Shown in pieces: positions 25,008-33,472 of a DNA stretch of 64,000 nt. A model generated the notes under the pieces. That model saw only the letters and a program-made list of their open reading frames with translations. It did no database searches and was not told the origin of the DNA. How positions within the stretch are numbered: the stretch's first letter is position 1; the number at the start of each line of letters is the position of its first letter. The position numbers were made by a program, and so were the translations under genes. Source of the DNA: an uncultured Eubacterium sp. (GTDB lineage Bacteria > Bacillota > Clostridia > Lachnospirales > Lachnospiraceae); assembly GCA_910584645.1 (NCBI GenBank), contig CAJUAU010000003.1, positions 181,163 through 245,162 of the forward strand. Reading direction: 5' to 3'.

Positions 25008-25867
25008 TAGGAAATGAAAAAAATCCCAATAGAACCTGGTCCTGTGTGAACTCCGATCACCGGATCCAGCGTCTGGATAATGATTCTTTTCACCTTTTCA
25101 GATTTTCGCAGATGATCCGCAAGATAACGTGCATCCGAAGGGCAGTCTCCATGGCTGATAAATACGGTCTGGGGTTCTTTGATATCTCTCAGCGCCCTTT
25201 TTGCAATCTCATCCAGTGATTTTTTTCTCCCCCGTACCTTGGTCTCCTGTTTGAGGATCCCTCCCTGGCTCATCCGGAGGATCAATTTGATCTTTAATAC
25301 CGTTCCCACCATGGCGATCACCGTAGAGGCACGGCCGCTGCGCCTCAGATGGTTCAGGTCATCTACAGTAAAAATGGTATTGATCTGCCAGCGGCTCTGG
25401 CTGCACCACTCGTAAACCTGTTCCAGCCTCTGCCCCTGTCTGCGCCGCCTCACCGCCCCATATACCAGAAGGCCCTCTCCCAGCGCCATACACAGGCTGT
25501 CCACGGCATATATGTTCCGCTCAGGAAATTCTCCCTTCAGCTTCATAAGCGCCGCTTCCACTGCATTGAAAGTTCCGCTGAGCTTTGTGGAAAGACCAAT
25601 ATACAAAATATCTTTTCCCGATTCCAATATAGGTTTTGCCGCCTCATACGCCTCACTGGTATTCACCATGGAAGTGGTTACATTTCTTCCCACCCGCAGA
25701 TGTTCATATAATTGATGGAACGTCTGGTCCCCCGACTGATCATATCCCGGATATTCCCGGTCTCCCACCAGATATTTAAGAGACAGGACAGTAATCTCAT
25801 ATTTCTGAATATAGGGCAGCGGAAGATTGGCCGTGGAATCCGTAAGAATTGCAAATGAATCGTTCAT
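25004..25867 (-). CDS. DegV family fatty-acid-binding protein
   Basis: 287 residues, typical length. Seen motifs: FAILTDSTANLP at the start, NVTTSMVNTSEAYEA with the DegV ligand-contact TS pair, GLSTKLSGTFN, DSLCMALGEGLL and the final GPGSIGIFF. DegV proteins bind fatty acids and many act as FakB subunits delivering fatty acid to the FakA kinase for phospholipid synthesis. No fakA is nearby. ATG at 25867 with GGAGG 5 bases upstream; the ATG at 25879 is part of that site. Located between ackA and a divergent YlbJ-like gene. Confidence 0.93.
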   Translation of the reverse strand: MNDSFAILTDSTANLPLPYIQKYEITVLSLKYLVGDREYPGYDQSGDQTFHQLYEHLRVGRNVTTSMVNTSEAYEAAKPILESGKDILYIGLSTKLSGTFNAVEAALMKLKGEFPERNIYAVDSLCMALGEGLLVYGAVRRRRQGQRLEQVYEWCSQSRWQINTIFTVDDLNHLRRSGRASTVIAMVGTVLKIKLILRMSQGGILKQETKVRGRKKSLDEIAKRALRDIKEPQTVFISHGDCPSDARYLADHLRKSEKVKRIIIQTLDPVIGVHTGPGSIGIFFISY

Positions 25868-25974
25868 AACTTCCTCCATTGACGGGCTTTAGCCGTTAGT
25901 ACTCTTTATTATCGGCATATTGCAGCGTATTTATTCATAAAATGAACAAACACGTCCCTGGGGGGATCGTTTCC

Positions 25975-26841
25975 ATGCTATTGCTTTGTTTTTTATTTCT
26001 TGCACTGCTGCTGGTCTTTCCTGAAACCGCCGCAGAGGGTGGCAAAAATGGTCTGGTCTTATGGGCTACGGTCCTTGTCCCCTCACTTCTTCCCTTCTCG
26101 ATCCTCACATCACTACTCAGGAAAAAACTGCAGGGGAACCGGCTCTGCTATCTGCTTCTCACCGCCGGCATCCTGTCCGGCTATCCCATCGGGGCAAAAA
26201 TAGCCGGAGACCTGTATCAAGACGGCTCCCTTACAAAAAAACAGGCGGTTTTCCTTGGCAGCGCCATCAACAACCCAAGCCCCATGTTTGTCATCTTTTT
26301 TGTGGGGGAAAGCCTGCTCCACCTCGGCCCGGGAAAATACTTCTTTTATCTTACAGTACTCCTGTCTGCCTTTTTGGGAAGTGTATGCTTTTACCTTCTA
26401 ACTCCCCTTTTCCATGGCAGGCTCTCACTGCATGCCAACTCTTCCGGACACCCTCCCGTTCCCTGCGCCACCTTTTCTGAACAGCTGGATGAAGAAATCT
26501 CTGCCTCAGCCCTGCTTTTGATCAAGATCGGAGGCTATGTTATGCTCTTTTCCATCCTCGCCAGGATGATCCAGAGCATTCCTGCGCTGCCCTCTGTCTG
26601 CCAGATCCCCCTCTGCGGTCTTCTGGAGATCACCACCGGAAATGCCATGATCTGCAGCTCAGGTATCCCACACCACGCAAAAATAATCCTGTGCCTTGCC
26701 TTCACTGCCTTTGGGGGGCTCTCTGCTGCTGCCCAGACAAACAGTGTTCTGCGAAATACAGGATTATCCATCGTTCCCTATGTAATCATAAAGTTTCTCA
26801 GCAGTCTCTTTGCCCTGCTTCTCGGCGTTTTACTGTGGTAA
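25975..26841 (+). CDS. YlbJ-like nucleoside-recognition (Gate) domain membrane protein
   Basis: The only convincing plus-strand gene outside the IS. About 288 residues with seven or so hydrophobic segments; the segment GLVLWATVLVPSLLPFSIL, the GILSGYPIGAKIAGDLY block and the SAINNPSPMFVIFFVG block match the two Gate-type repeats of YlbJ (sporulation integral membrane protein) and related predicted transporters. The frame opens at 25942 but has no ribosome site there; ATG 25975 follows GGGGGGA by 8 bases. It is shorter than Bacillus YlbJ (about 400). It ends 20 bases from the convergent coiled-coil gene. Family likely; substrate unknown. Confidence 0.75.
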   Translation: MLLLCFLFLALLLVFPETAAEGGKNGLVLWATVLVPSLLPFSILTSLLRKKLQGNRLCYLLLTAGILSGYPIGAKIAGDLYQDGSLTKKQAVFLGSAINNPSPMFVIFFVGESLLHLGPGKYFFYLTVLLSAFLGSVCFYLLTPLFHGRLSLHANSSGHPPVPCATFSEQLDEEISASALLLIKIGGYVMLFSILARMIQSIPALPSVCQIPLCGLLEITTGNAMICSSGIPHHAKIILCLAFTAFGGLSAAAQTNSVLRNTGLSIVPYVIIKFLSSLFALLLGVLLW

Positions 26842-26860
26842 CCTGACAACGGGATAAAAA

Positions 26861-27469
26861 CTATTCTGCCCCGCTGGAAGCTCCATCTTCCTCTCCCTGG
26901 TTTTCTTCTTCCGGAAATTTACCATCAATCTGGTCTTTGAGCTCTGAGCGGTTACTTTTTATGATCTCGATATCTTTCTTTAATGCACTAATGAGCATCG
27001 TTGACTTGCTCTCCAGCTCCTTCAGGGACGTCTCAATGTTTCTCCCCGCCTCTCCCAGAAGATCACTGGTATAATACAGTGCGGAAGTCCTGACCTGTTC
27101 ACTCTCCCCCACAGCCTGCCTGACGATCTGTTCCGCCTGGGCCTGGGCCTGGGCTATGATCTGTTCTGCCTGGGCATAAGCCGTCTGCACCAGTTCGTTC
27201 TGATCCAGCAGCTGCTGGGTCTGGGCTTCTGCCTTATTCATGATCTGCTCCGCCTGGGTCTGAGCTTCCTGAAGGATCTCATTGCGGTTGTTGATGACCT
27301 TCTGATATCTCTTGATCTCATCCGGCGCGCACATGCGGAGAGCATCCAGAAGATCATATAATTCATCTTTGGAAACCGTTACTTTATTGGGATACAATTT
27401 AGAGGGTTTGCAGTTCTCCACATATTCATAGATCTCGTCTATCGCCTTCTCAATTCTTGATGGGTTCAT
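26861..27469 (-). CDS. Coiled-coil cytoplasmic protein (ATPase-subunit-like annotation family)
   Basis: 202 residues. The middle (residues ~60-130) is a long coiled coil rich in Gln/Ala heptads (AQTQAEQIMNKAEAQTQQLL, AQAEQIIAQAQAQAEQIV). The N-terminal 50 residues form a conserved helical cap (RIEKAIDEIYEYVENCKPS). The C-terminus is acidic. No membrane segment or catalytic motif. Such genes lie beside rsmD in many Lachnospiraceae and are loosely named after V-ATPase subunit H or DivIVA; neither function is supported here. Transcribed after rsmD, 21 bases downstream. Confidence 0.7.
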   Translation of the reverse strand: MNPSRIEKAIDEIYEYVENCKPSKLYPNKVTVSKDELYDLLDALRMCAPDEIKRYQKVINNRNEILQEAQTQAEQIMNKAEAQTQQLLDQNELVQTAYAQAEQIIAQAQAQAEQIVRQAVGESEQVRTSALYYTSDLLGEAGRNIETSLKELESKSTMLISALKKDIEIIKSNRSELKDQIDGKFPEEENQGEEDGASSGAE

Positions 27470-27489
27470 ACAATTACCTGTTCCTTTCT

Positions 27490-28044
27490 CTACCTTACTC
27501 TTAAAAAAACGTGCTTGTTCGTCTTATATTCCTTTATCCTTACCACGTCATAAAAATTTTCATCCACATAGTCTGCCGGTGTATCCAGGGCAGATTCCAG
27601 GATCACCAGCGTACCTTCTTTCACAATCCCCGAGTGCGCCAGCAGATCTGCCAGCTTTGACTCAAATCCCTTCCGGTATGGCGGATCCGCATAAATAATA
27701 TCAAATACCTGTCCCAATTTCTCTAATTTAGATATTCCATAAGTAACCTCCACCGGCAGCACCACCGCCTGCTCTGCCAGCCTGGTCTTTGCCAGATTGG
27801 CCTGGATGCACCGCAGGGGGGCTTTCCCAAACTCTACCAGAACTGCCCTCTCCGCCCCCCTGCTCAGCGCCTCGATGGCAATTCCCCCGCTGCCACTGAA
27901 CAGATCCAGAAATACACTGCCGGGAACTTCATCCTGTATGATATTGAATAATGTCTCTTTGATCCGGTCCGTCGTCGGCCTTGTATCCTTCCCCTCCGGG
28001 GCTGTCAACGGCAGCCTTCTTGCCTTACCCGCAATAACGCGCAT
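27490..28044 (-). CDS. rsmD: 16S rRNA (guanine(966)-N2)-methyltransferase RsmD
   Basis: Methylates G966 of 16S rRNA in the small subunit. MRVIAGKARRLPL at the start, the RPTTDRIKETLFNII block, SAM-binding FLDLFSGSGGIAIEALSRGA and the catalytic YADPPY motif are all present; 184 residues is normal. ATG 28044 follows GAGGGA by 4 bases; an ATG at 28056 is possible. It has its own promoter downstream of recG. The usual neighbour coaD is absent; the coiled-coil gene follows instead. Confidence 0.96.
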   Translation of the reverse strand: MRVIAGKARRLPLTAPEGKDTRPTTDRIKETLFNIIQDEVPGSVFLDLFSGSGGIAIEALSRGAERAVLVEFGKAPLRCIQANLAKTRLAEQAVVLPVEVTYGISKLEKLGQVFDIIYADPPYRKGFESKLADLLAHSGIVKEGTLVILESALDTPADYVDENFYDVVRIKEYKTNKHVFLRVR

Positions 28045-28082
28045 ATCTTCCCTCATTTCCGTGGTCGTCCGCTTTTTCTGCT

Positions 28083-28111
28083 ATTGTATAATAAATCCTG
28101 TTTTTTTTCAA
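28083..28111 (-). promoter_or_regulatory. Promoter of rsmD
   Basis: TTGAAA (28106-28111) and TACAAT (28083-28088) on the minus strand, 17-base spacing, in the recG-rsmD gap. Confidence 0.65.
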
Positions 28112-28172
28112 CTGTTTTCTGTCCGCTAAACATACAATATCACCGCCAGGCCGGCCGGGTGGCGACATCAGG

Positions 28173-30209
28173 CTATAGCGGTACCTTTCCCATATAGTGC
28201 TCCAATTTTTCCGAAAGGCGCCGGTTTTTGGCATAAAAACAGCTGATCTCATGAAAATCATACCGTTTTGCCTCTTCACTGGCAGCCTGCAGCAATTTTG
28301 CATCCTCATAAATATCCGCCAGTTTAAACAGCTTGTCCCCACTCTGCAGCACCCCGAAAAAATCTCCCTGGCCCCGCAGCCTCAGATCCTCCCTGGCGAT
28401 GTGAAATCCGTCATTGGAGGAGGCAAGGATCGAAAGCCTCTCCTTTCCCTCCTTCGTATCATTTCCATACATGAGGATACAGTAGGATTGGGCCTCCCCC
28501 CGGCCCACCCTTCCCCTCAGCTGATGAAGGCCCGCCAGACCAAACCGCTCCGCATTCTCGATCATCATCACTGTGGCGTTGGGCACATCGATCCCCACCT
28601 CGATCACAGTAGTTGACACCAGGATATCTGTTTTCCCTGCCCCGAAGCGCTCCATCACTTCATTCTTCTGCGCCGGTTTCATTTTTCCATGCAGACTGTC
28701 CACCACAGCCGTACCGCTAAAAACCTGACGCAGCTGTTCCGTATAGAGCGCCACGCTTTCTAACTCCATATCTTCATTTTCTTCTACCATAGGGCAGATG
28801 ATATAGACCTGATGCCCCATCCCGATCTGTTCTTTCATAAACCGGTAGGCGTTCTGCCGGTAATCTGTACCCACCACGCAGTTTTTGATGGGAAGACGGT
28901 TCGCCGGCAGCTCATCCATCACCGAAAGATCCATGTCTCCATACAGCACCAGCGCAAGGGTCCTGGGGATCGGCGTCGCACTCATGGCAAGAATATGGGG
29001 AGTTTCCCCTTTCTCTGAGAGCACTTCCCGCTGTCTCACCCCAAAACGGTGCTGTTCGTCGGTAATGACAAGGGCCAGATCATGAAACTCCACATTATCC
29101 TGCAGCATCGCATGAGTCCCTACCACGATATCCCACTCTCCCGCAGCCAGCTTTTCTTTCCCCTCCCGCTTCTGTTTTGCCGTCAGGGAGCCGGTGAGCA
29201 GCCCCACCCTGACACCAAGCACACCGAGCATATCCTGAAGGGATAAATAATGCTGTCTGGCAAGAACCTCCGTGGGCACCATAAATGCTCCCTGGCTGCC
29301 ATTGCAGACCGTCAGGTAAAGGGCGAGCACCGCCACCACAGTTTTGCCGGATCCCACGTCCCCCTGCACCAGCCGGTTCATAACACGTCCGCCGCAAAGA
29401 TCCGCCAGTATCTCATCATAAACTTTTCTCTGCGCACCGGTCAGTGTGAAAGGCAGACTCTTCAATAACTCTTCCACTTCCCTTTTCTGAACCATAACAT
29501 GGCAGCTCTCCTGATCATTCTGCAAACGAATTGCCCGAAGAGCCGCCTGATATAAAAATAATTCATCAAATACAAGACGTTTTCTCGCCTTTATAAAATC
29601 CACCCGGTTTTTGGGAAAATGAATATCCTGCACCGCCTTTTTATATCCCACAAGATCGTTGCGCTTCCGGATCTCCAGGGGAAGAAACTCCAATATTCCC
29701 TCACACTCTGACAGAGCGGTCTGTACAGCTTTCGTCATCTGATGGTTCGTCAGCCCCGCCGTGAGAGGATAGATGGGAAGCATCCTTCCCACCTTTTTGT
29801 AAAACTCGTTTTTACTATACAGCTTAGGCTGTTCCAACACCATCTTTCCATTGTGGCGGCCAGTCTTTCCTCTCATGATATATCTCGTTCCCAGTCTGAG
29901 CTGATTCAGCAGAAAAGGCATATTAAACCAGGTAATCTGCACGACTCCTGTCTCATCCTCCAGAAAGGCAGTGATGATCTTCAGATTTGATGTGTTCTTC
30001 ACCGAAGGTTTTCTGCGGAGAACGCCTTCCACCGCCATAACCTTTCCTTCCTGCAGCTCAGAAATGGATACGAGTTCTTTAAACTCATCATAATCTCTGG
30101 GGTAATGTTCCAACAGATCTCCTACCTGAAAAATATCCAGTTTATGTAAACACTTTTCCGCTTTTTCCCCCACTCCTTTGATCTTGCGGACACTGTCATT
30201 ATAATTCAT
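28173..30209 (-). CDS. recG: ATP-dependent DNA helicase RecG
   Basis: Branch-migrating helicase acting on stalled forks and Holliday junctions. 678 residues, full length. N-terminal wedge domain with an OB fold (residues ~1-230, starting IKGVGEKAEKCLHKLDI), then helicase motor: Walker A GDVGSGKTVVAVLAL, VGTHAMLQ, the DEQH box ITDEQHRFGVRQR, SATPIPRTL, then the second RecA fold with STTVIEVGIDVPNA, ERFGLAGLHQLRGRVGRG and the C-terminal LRGQGDFFG of RecG. AAAGGA precedes the ATG. The start overlaps the histidine-kinase stop by 11 bases, so the two are coupled. Confidence 0.98.
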   Translation of the reverse strand: MNYNDSVRKIKGVGEKAEKCLHKLDIFQVGDLLEHYPRDYDEFKELVSISELQEGKVMAVEGVLRRKPSVKNTSNLKIITAFLEDETGVVQITWFNMPFLLNQLRLGTRYIMRGKTGRHNGKMVLEQPKLYSKNEFYKKVGRMLPIYPLTAGLTNHQMTKAVQTALSECEGILEFLPLEIRKRNDLVGYKKAVQDIHFPKNRVDFIKARKRLVFDELFLYQAALRAIRLQNDQESCHVMVQKREVEELLKSLPFTLTGAQRKVYDEILADLCGGRVMNRLVQGDVGSGKTVVAVLALYLTVCNGSQGAFMVPTEVLARQHYLSLQDMLGVLGVRVGLLTGSLTAKQKREGKEKLAAGEWDIVVGTHAMLQDNVEFHDLALVITDEQHRFGVRQREVLSEKGETPHILAMSATPIPRTLALVLYGDMDLSVMDELPANRLPIKNCVVGTDYRQNAYRFMKEQIGMGHQVYIICPMVEENEDMELESVALYTEQLRQVFSGTAVVDSLHGKMKPAQKNEVMERFGAGKTDILVSTTVIEVGIDVPNATVMMIENAERFGLAGLHQLRGRVGRGEAQSYCILMYGNDTKEGKERLSILASSNDGFHIAREDLRLRGQGDFFGVLQSGDKLFKLADIYEDAKLLQAASEEAKRYDFHEISCFYAKNRRLSEKLEHYMGKVPL

Positions 30210-32298
30210 GGAAATCCTTTCTTATCAGCCGCTGCAAAAGCTCCCGCAGCTTTTTCCGGTCAATCGGTTTTGGAATATGGGCATTCATCCCCACATCCAG
30301 TGAATGCTGATAATCCTCAGCAAAGGCATTTGCCGACAATGCAACAATAGGAACATCCGCCAGTTCTTTGTCTTCCAGTTTTCTGATCGCCTTTGTTGCC
30401 TCATATCCATCCATCACCGGCATCTGGATATCCATAAGGATCAACGAATAATACCCAGCCTTTGATCCCCGCATTTTTTCCACTGCCTCTTCGCCATTTT
30501 TCGCGGTCTCTACCAAAAGGCCCTCGCTTTTCAGAACTTCTTCCACGATCTCCCGGTTGATCTCGTTGTCCTCTACCACCAGGATCCGTTTTCCTTTCAG
30601 GGATACCGGGTCGATGCTGTCACGTTCGCTGTTCTCCAAATGCTCTCCCTGCTGCCTTTTCTGCAGTTTCATCAGCATGCTTACGGTGAAACAGCAGCCC
30701 TTCTTCGGTTCACTTTCAACAGAGATCTCTCCTCCCATAATATCAACCAGTCCTTTTACCACAGTAAGGCCTAGTCCGGTGCCAGGGATCCCGCTTTCTG
30801 TCGTATTATTCTCTCTCTTAAAGGGCTCAAACAGACTTTTCTGAAATTCCTCCGATATACCAATGCCATCATCTTTGACCATAAACCGAAACTTGGCATA
30901 TCCGTTCACAGCAATGTCAGACTCTTTCAGCGTAAGGCTTATCATGCCTCCCGGCTCTGTATACTTCATGGCATTGTCCACCAGCTGGCATAAAATTTCT
31001 TTCAGCCTTATGTAATCTACCACAACCGAAAAATGCCTGACCGCATCTTTATCCACGTAAAACCTGATACCTTTTTCCTTAATTCCAATACGGAAGGTAC
31101 TTTCCACATCCTCCAGAAGATCTGCCAGATGACACTTCCGTTCGATCAGGCTCACCTTTCCTGACTCCATCCGGGTGACCTCCAGCGATTCATTGAGGAT
31201 CGCCAGCAGCTGCTCACTGGATACCTGTATTTTATCCATATAATTTTCTACTCTGTCCAGGTCTTCTTTGTGATCCCTTGCCAGGTCGGTATATCCTATG
31301 ATGGCATTCAGAGGAGTGCGAATATCGTGGGACATGTTAGACAAAAATGTATTTCTTGCGATCTTCGCCATCTGTGCCTGCTGAAGTGCGGACAACAGCA
31401 GATTTTGTTTTGCCAGCTGTTCCGTGATATCTTTAATGATAACCAGGGCAATGACATCGTCAGAATTCTCATTCTTTCCCAGCAGCAGCACAAACTGCCA
31501 CAGACGTGCCCTTCCCCTTACGTCTATAATCTGGCACTCATAGGACTGTTCCAGTTTTCCCTCTTCATAACATCGTTTTAATCGTTCTGCCTGAAAAAAT
31601 GTACGGTAGGTTTCCAACCGTTCCTCGCTTATATTTTTTTCCCATTGTCTCACGTATTCGGAGTATTTTCTGATAGGATGGCCTTCTGTCTTCTTCGTCA
31701 GATCATACTCCTCCACATCACGGATCTGGCTGGATACAGTCAAAAACTCGTCTCTTGTCAGATTGATCTCACAAAAAGAAACGGCATCCTTTAATAGAGC
31801 CTTCTTATACTGGACTTCCCTGGCGTGCAGCCGCTTTAGTTCGGTATTGATATATTCTAATTCCTGGATACGGCTCCTGAGCCGCTCCGTCGCATCTTCT
31901 ATAAAAACGTAAAATATGTTGCCATACTTTTCTGTATACAAAAAGTGGCCATAATCCTCCACCCAGCGAATGGAGCCATCTCTGCGGATAATACGGTATT
32001 CCACATAATCCAGGTCGTAGATACTCTTCTCAACCTGGTCCTTTATGCTTTCTTCCACTTCCTCCAGATCCTCTGGATGTACCATCCCCCGAAATGTATT
32101 ACCCGTCAGTTCCACAAACTCTTCCCTGGTCTCACAGCCATAAATACGCAGCATAGCCGTATTAAAATAAAGGAGTTCTTCTTCTCCTTCGGCACAATAT
32201 ATAAAAAAGCCGCCTGGCATCCCATCGGTCAGCTGTTCGATGATAGGCATTGTCGTCTCATTCAGTGTCAGGGAAATCTTATTTTTTGCTTTTTTCAA
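30199..32298 (-). CDS. Hybrid sensor histidine kinase with PAS domains and a receiver
   Basis: 699 residues, no membrane segment, so a cytoplasmic sensor. Residues ~15-140 form a PAS domain (GGFFIYCAEGEEELLYFN ... RIIRRDGSIRWVEDYG). A second, weaker PAS-like region spans 175-295. The HisKA helix has FLSNMSHDIRTPLNAIIGY with phospho-acceptor His324; the HATPase has DNAMKYTEPGG, DDGIGIS and GTGLGLTVV. The receiver (about 570-690) has the DN acidic pair in VVEDNEINRE, phospho-acceptor Asp623 in LILMDIQMPVMDG and Lys677 in HIPKP. No separate output domain follows, so it may hand phosphate to an HPt protein elsewhere. Signal unknown. Its promoter spacer contains a palindrome. Confidence 0.93.
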   Translation of the reverse strand: MKKAKNKISLTLNETTMPIIEQLTDGMPGGFFIYCAEGEEELLYFNTAMLRIYGCETREEFVELTGNTFRGMVHPEDLEEVEESIKDQVEKSIYDLDYVEYRIIRRDGSIRWVEDYGHFLYTEKYGNIFYVFIEDATERLRSRIQELEYINTELKRLHAREVQYKKALLKDAVSFCEINLTRDEFLTVSSQIRDVEEYDLTKKTEGHPIRKYSEYVRQWEKNISEERLETYRTFFQAERLKRCYEEGKLEQSYECQIIDVRGRARLWQFVLLLGKNENSDDVIALVIIKDITEQLAKQNLLLSALQQAQMAKIARNTFLSNMSHDIRTPLNAIIGYTDLARDHKEDLDRVENYMDKIQVSSEQLLAILNESLEVTRMESGKVSLIERKCHLADLLEDVESTFRIGIKEKGIRFYVDKDAVRHFSVVVDYIRLKEILCQLVDNAMKYTEPGGMISLTLKESDIAVNGYAKFRFMVKDDGIGISEEFQKSLFEPFKRENNTTESGIPGTGLGLTVVKGLVDIMGGEISVESEPKKGCCFTVSMLMKLQKRQQGEHLENSERDSIDPVSLKGKRILVVEDNEINREIVEEVLKSEGLLVETAKNGEEAVEKMRGSKAGYYSLILMDIQMPVMDGYEATKAIRKLEDKELADVPIVALSANAFAEDYQHSLDVGMNAHIPKPIDRKKLRELLQRLIRKDFHEL

Positions 32299-32355
32299 TG
32301 TTACACCCCTATCTTTTCTGCTGTTTTTTCTAACTTCGCCGCCGAGCTAACACTT

Positions 32356-32384
32356 AGTATACCATGGAATGGTATTTCTGTAAA
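32356..32384 (-). promoter_or_regulatory. Promoter of the histidine kinase-recG operon with a palindrome in the spacer
   Basis: TTTACA (32379-32384) and TATACT (32356-32361), 17 bases apart, on the minus strand. ATACCAT-gga-ATGGTAT (32359-32375) fills most of the spacer and could be a repressor or response-regulator site. Confidence 0.65.
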
Positions 32385-32401
32385 GTTTTTACATTCATCT
32401 T

Positions 32402-32848
32402 CTATCTGCTTCCTGTAGAACCAAATCCGCCGCTTCCCCGGTCCGTTTCATCCAGGCTGTCTCTCTCCTCATACTCTGCATAAATATAAGGAGCAATGAC
32501 CATCTGAGCTACTCTCTGTCCGGGTTCTACTACCAGCTGTACGGTAGAATGGTTGTGCAGCGCCACGATAACCTCACCCCGGTAATCCGAATCAATAACC
32601 CCGACTTTATTCGCCGGAGCCAGCCCCTGTTTACAGGCAAGGCCGCTTCTGGCATAGACCAGCCCCACCAGTCCTTTGGGAATCGCCACAGCGATTCCTG
32701 TATGGATAAATTCTGTCTTCCCCGGAGGGATCATAACCGGATGCTCCATACAGGCAGACAGATCTGCCCCTGCAGAAAACTCTGTGCCATAGGCGGGCAC
32801 CTGCGCTTTGGGATCCATTTTCATAAAGGTTACTTTTATCTGCTCCAT
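32402..32848 (-). CDS. dut: dUTP diphosphatase (dUTPase)
   Basis: Hydrolyses dUTP to dUMP, keeping uracil out of DNA and feeding dTMP synthesis. About 148 residues, trimeric family. The five motifs are present: AGADLSA, ARSGLACKQGL, GVIDSDYRGEV with the catalytic Asp, PGQRVAQMVI and the C-terminal RGSGGFGSTG. ATG 32848 follows GGAGG; an ATG at 32860 contains that site. It is the last gene of an nrdD-nrdG-dut transcript (20-base gap), tying it to deoxynucleotide supply. Confidence 0.96.
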   Translation of the reverse strand: MEQIKVTFMKMDPKAQVPAYGTEFSAGADLSACMEHPVMIPPGKTEFIHTGIAVAIPKGLVGLVYARSGLACKQGLAPANKVGVIDSDYRGEVIVALHNHSTVQLVVEPGQRVAQMVIAPYIYAEYEERDSLDETDRGSGGFGSTGSR

Positions 32849-32868
32849 CTCTTCCTCCATCTATATCA

Positions 32869-33402
32869 TTACAACTTCTCTTCTTCCTGCCATAGTACCA
32901 CTCTGCCAGTCTCCAGCGACCTTTTTACATTAATGATCCTCTGGTTTTCTGACCCCCGGAACCTCAGCTTCAGGTTCTTTTTCTCTTCCACAAACCGGCC
33001 GTCCACCAATATATCAATATAAGAAAGCATCTCTTTGGTGGTCTCCGACTCCTGACACATCTGCCCCAGGATCTGGCTGTCAAATAAATATCCGGAATAG
33101 CACCAGATGTCTTTCTCCGGATAACACTTTTTTACCTGCCTTAACAGAGGAAGAAGCCCCTCCTGATTTATTTTCTCAAAGGGCTCCCCTCCCAGAACAG
33201 ATAAGCCGGCCACGTAGGAAGGCTTCAGATAATCCAGGATCCGTTGGATCTCTACCTGGGAAAAGGGCTTACCATAAGCAAAATCCCAGGTCTCCGGATT
33301 AAAACAGTTTTTGCAGTGATGGGTACATCCACTGACAAAGATCGATACCCTGACCCCCAGGCCGTTTGCCACATCATACTGCTTTATATCTGCATAATTC
33401 AT
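32869..33402 (-). CDS. nrdG: Anaerobic ribonucleotide reductase activating protein
   Basis: Radical-SAM enzyme that installs the glycyl radical on NrdD. The CxxxCxxC iron-sulfur motif is CTHHCKNC at about residue 29, followed by NPETWDF; GLSVLGGEPFE is the family's SAM-contact block. 177 residues, usual length, from ATG 33402 (the conserved MNYADIK start, AAGGGA upstream); the open frame reaches 33465 but without a site. 70 bases downstream of nrdD and upstream of dut. Confidence 0.95.
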   Translation of the reverse strand: MNYADIKQYDVANGLGVRVSIFVSGCTHHCKNCFNPETWDFAYGKPFSQVEIQRILDYLKPSYVAGLSVLGGEPFEKINQEGLLPLLRQVKKCYPEKDIWCYSGYLFDSQILGQMCQESETTKEMLSYIDILVDGRFVEEKKNLKLRFRGSENQRIINVKRSLETGRVVLWQEEEKL

Positions 33403-33472
33403 TCTATTTCCCTTTCTCAGCCCAGCGGCACTATTTGCCGCCACTGGACCGGCCTGACGGAACAACCTCCGG

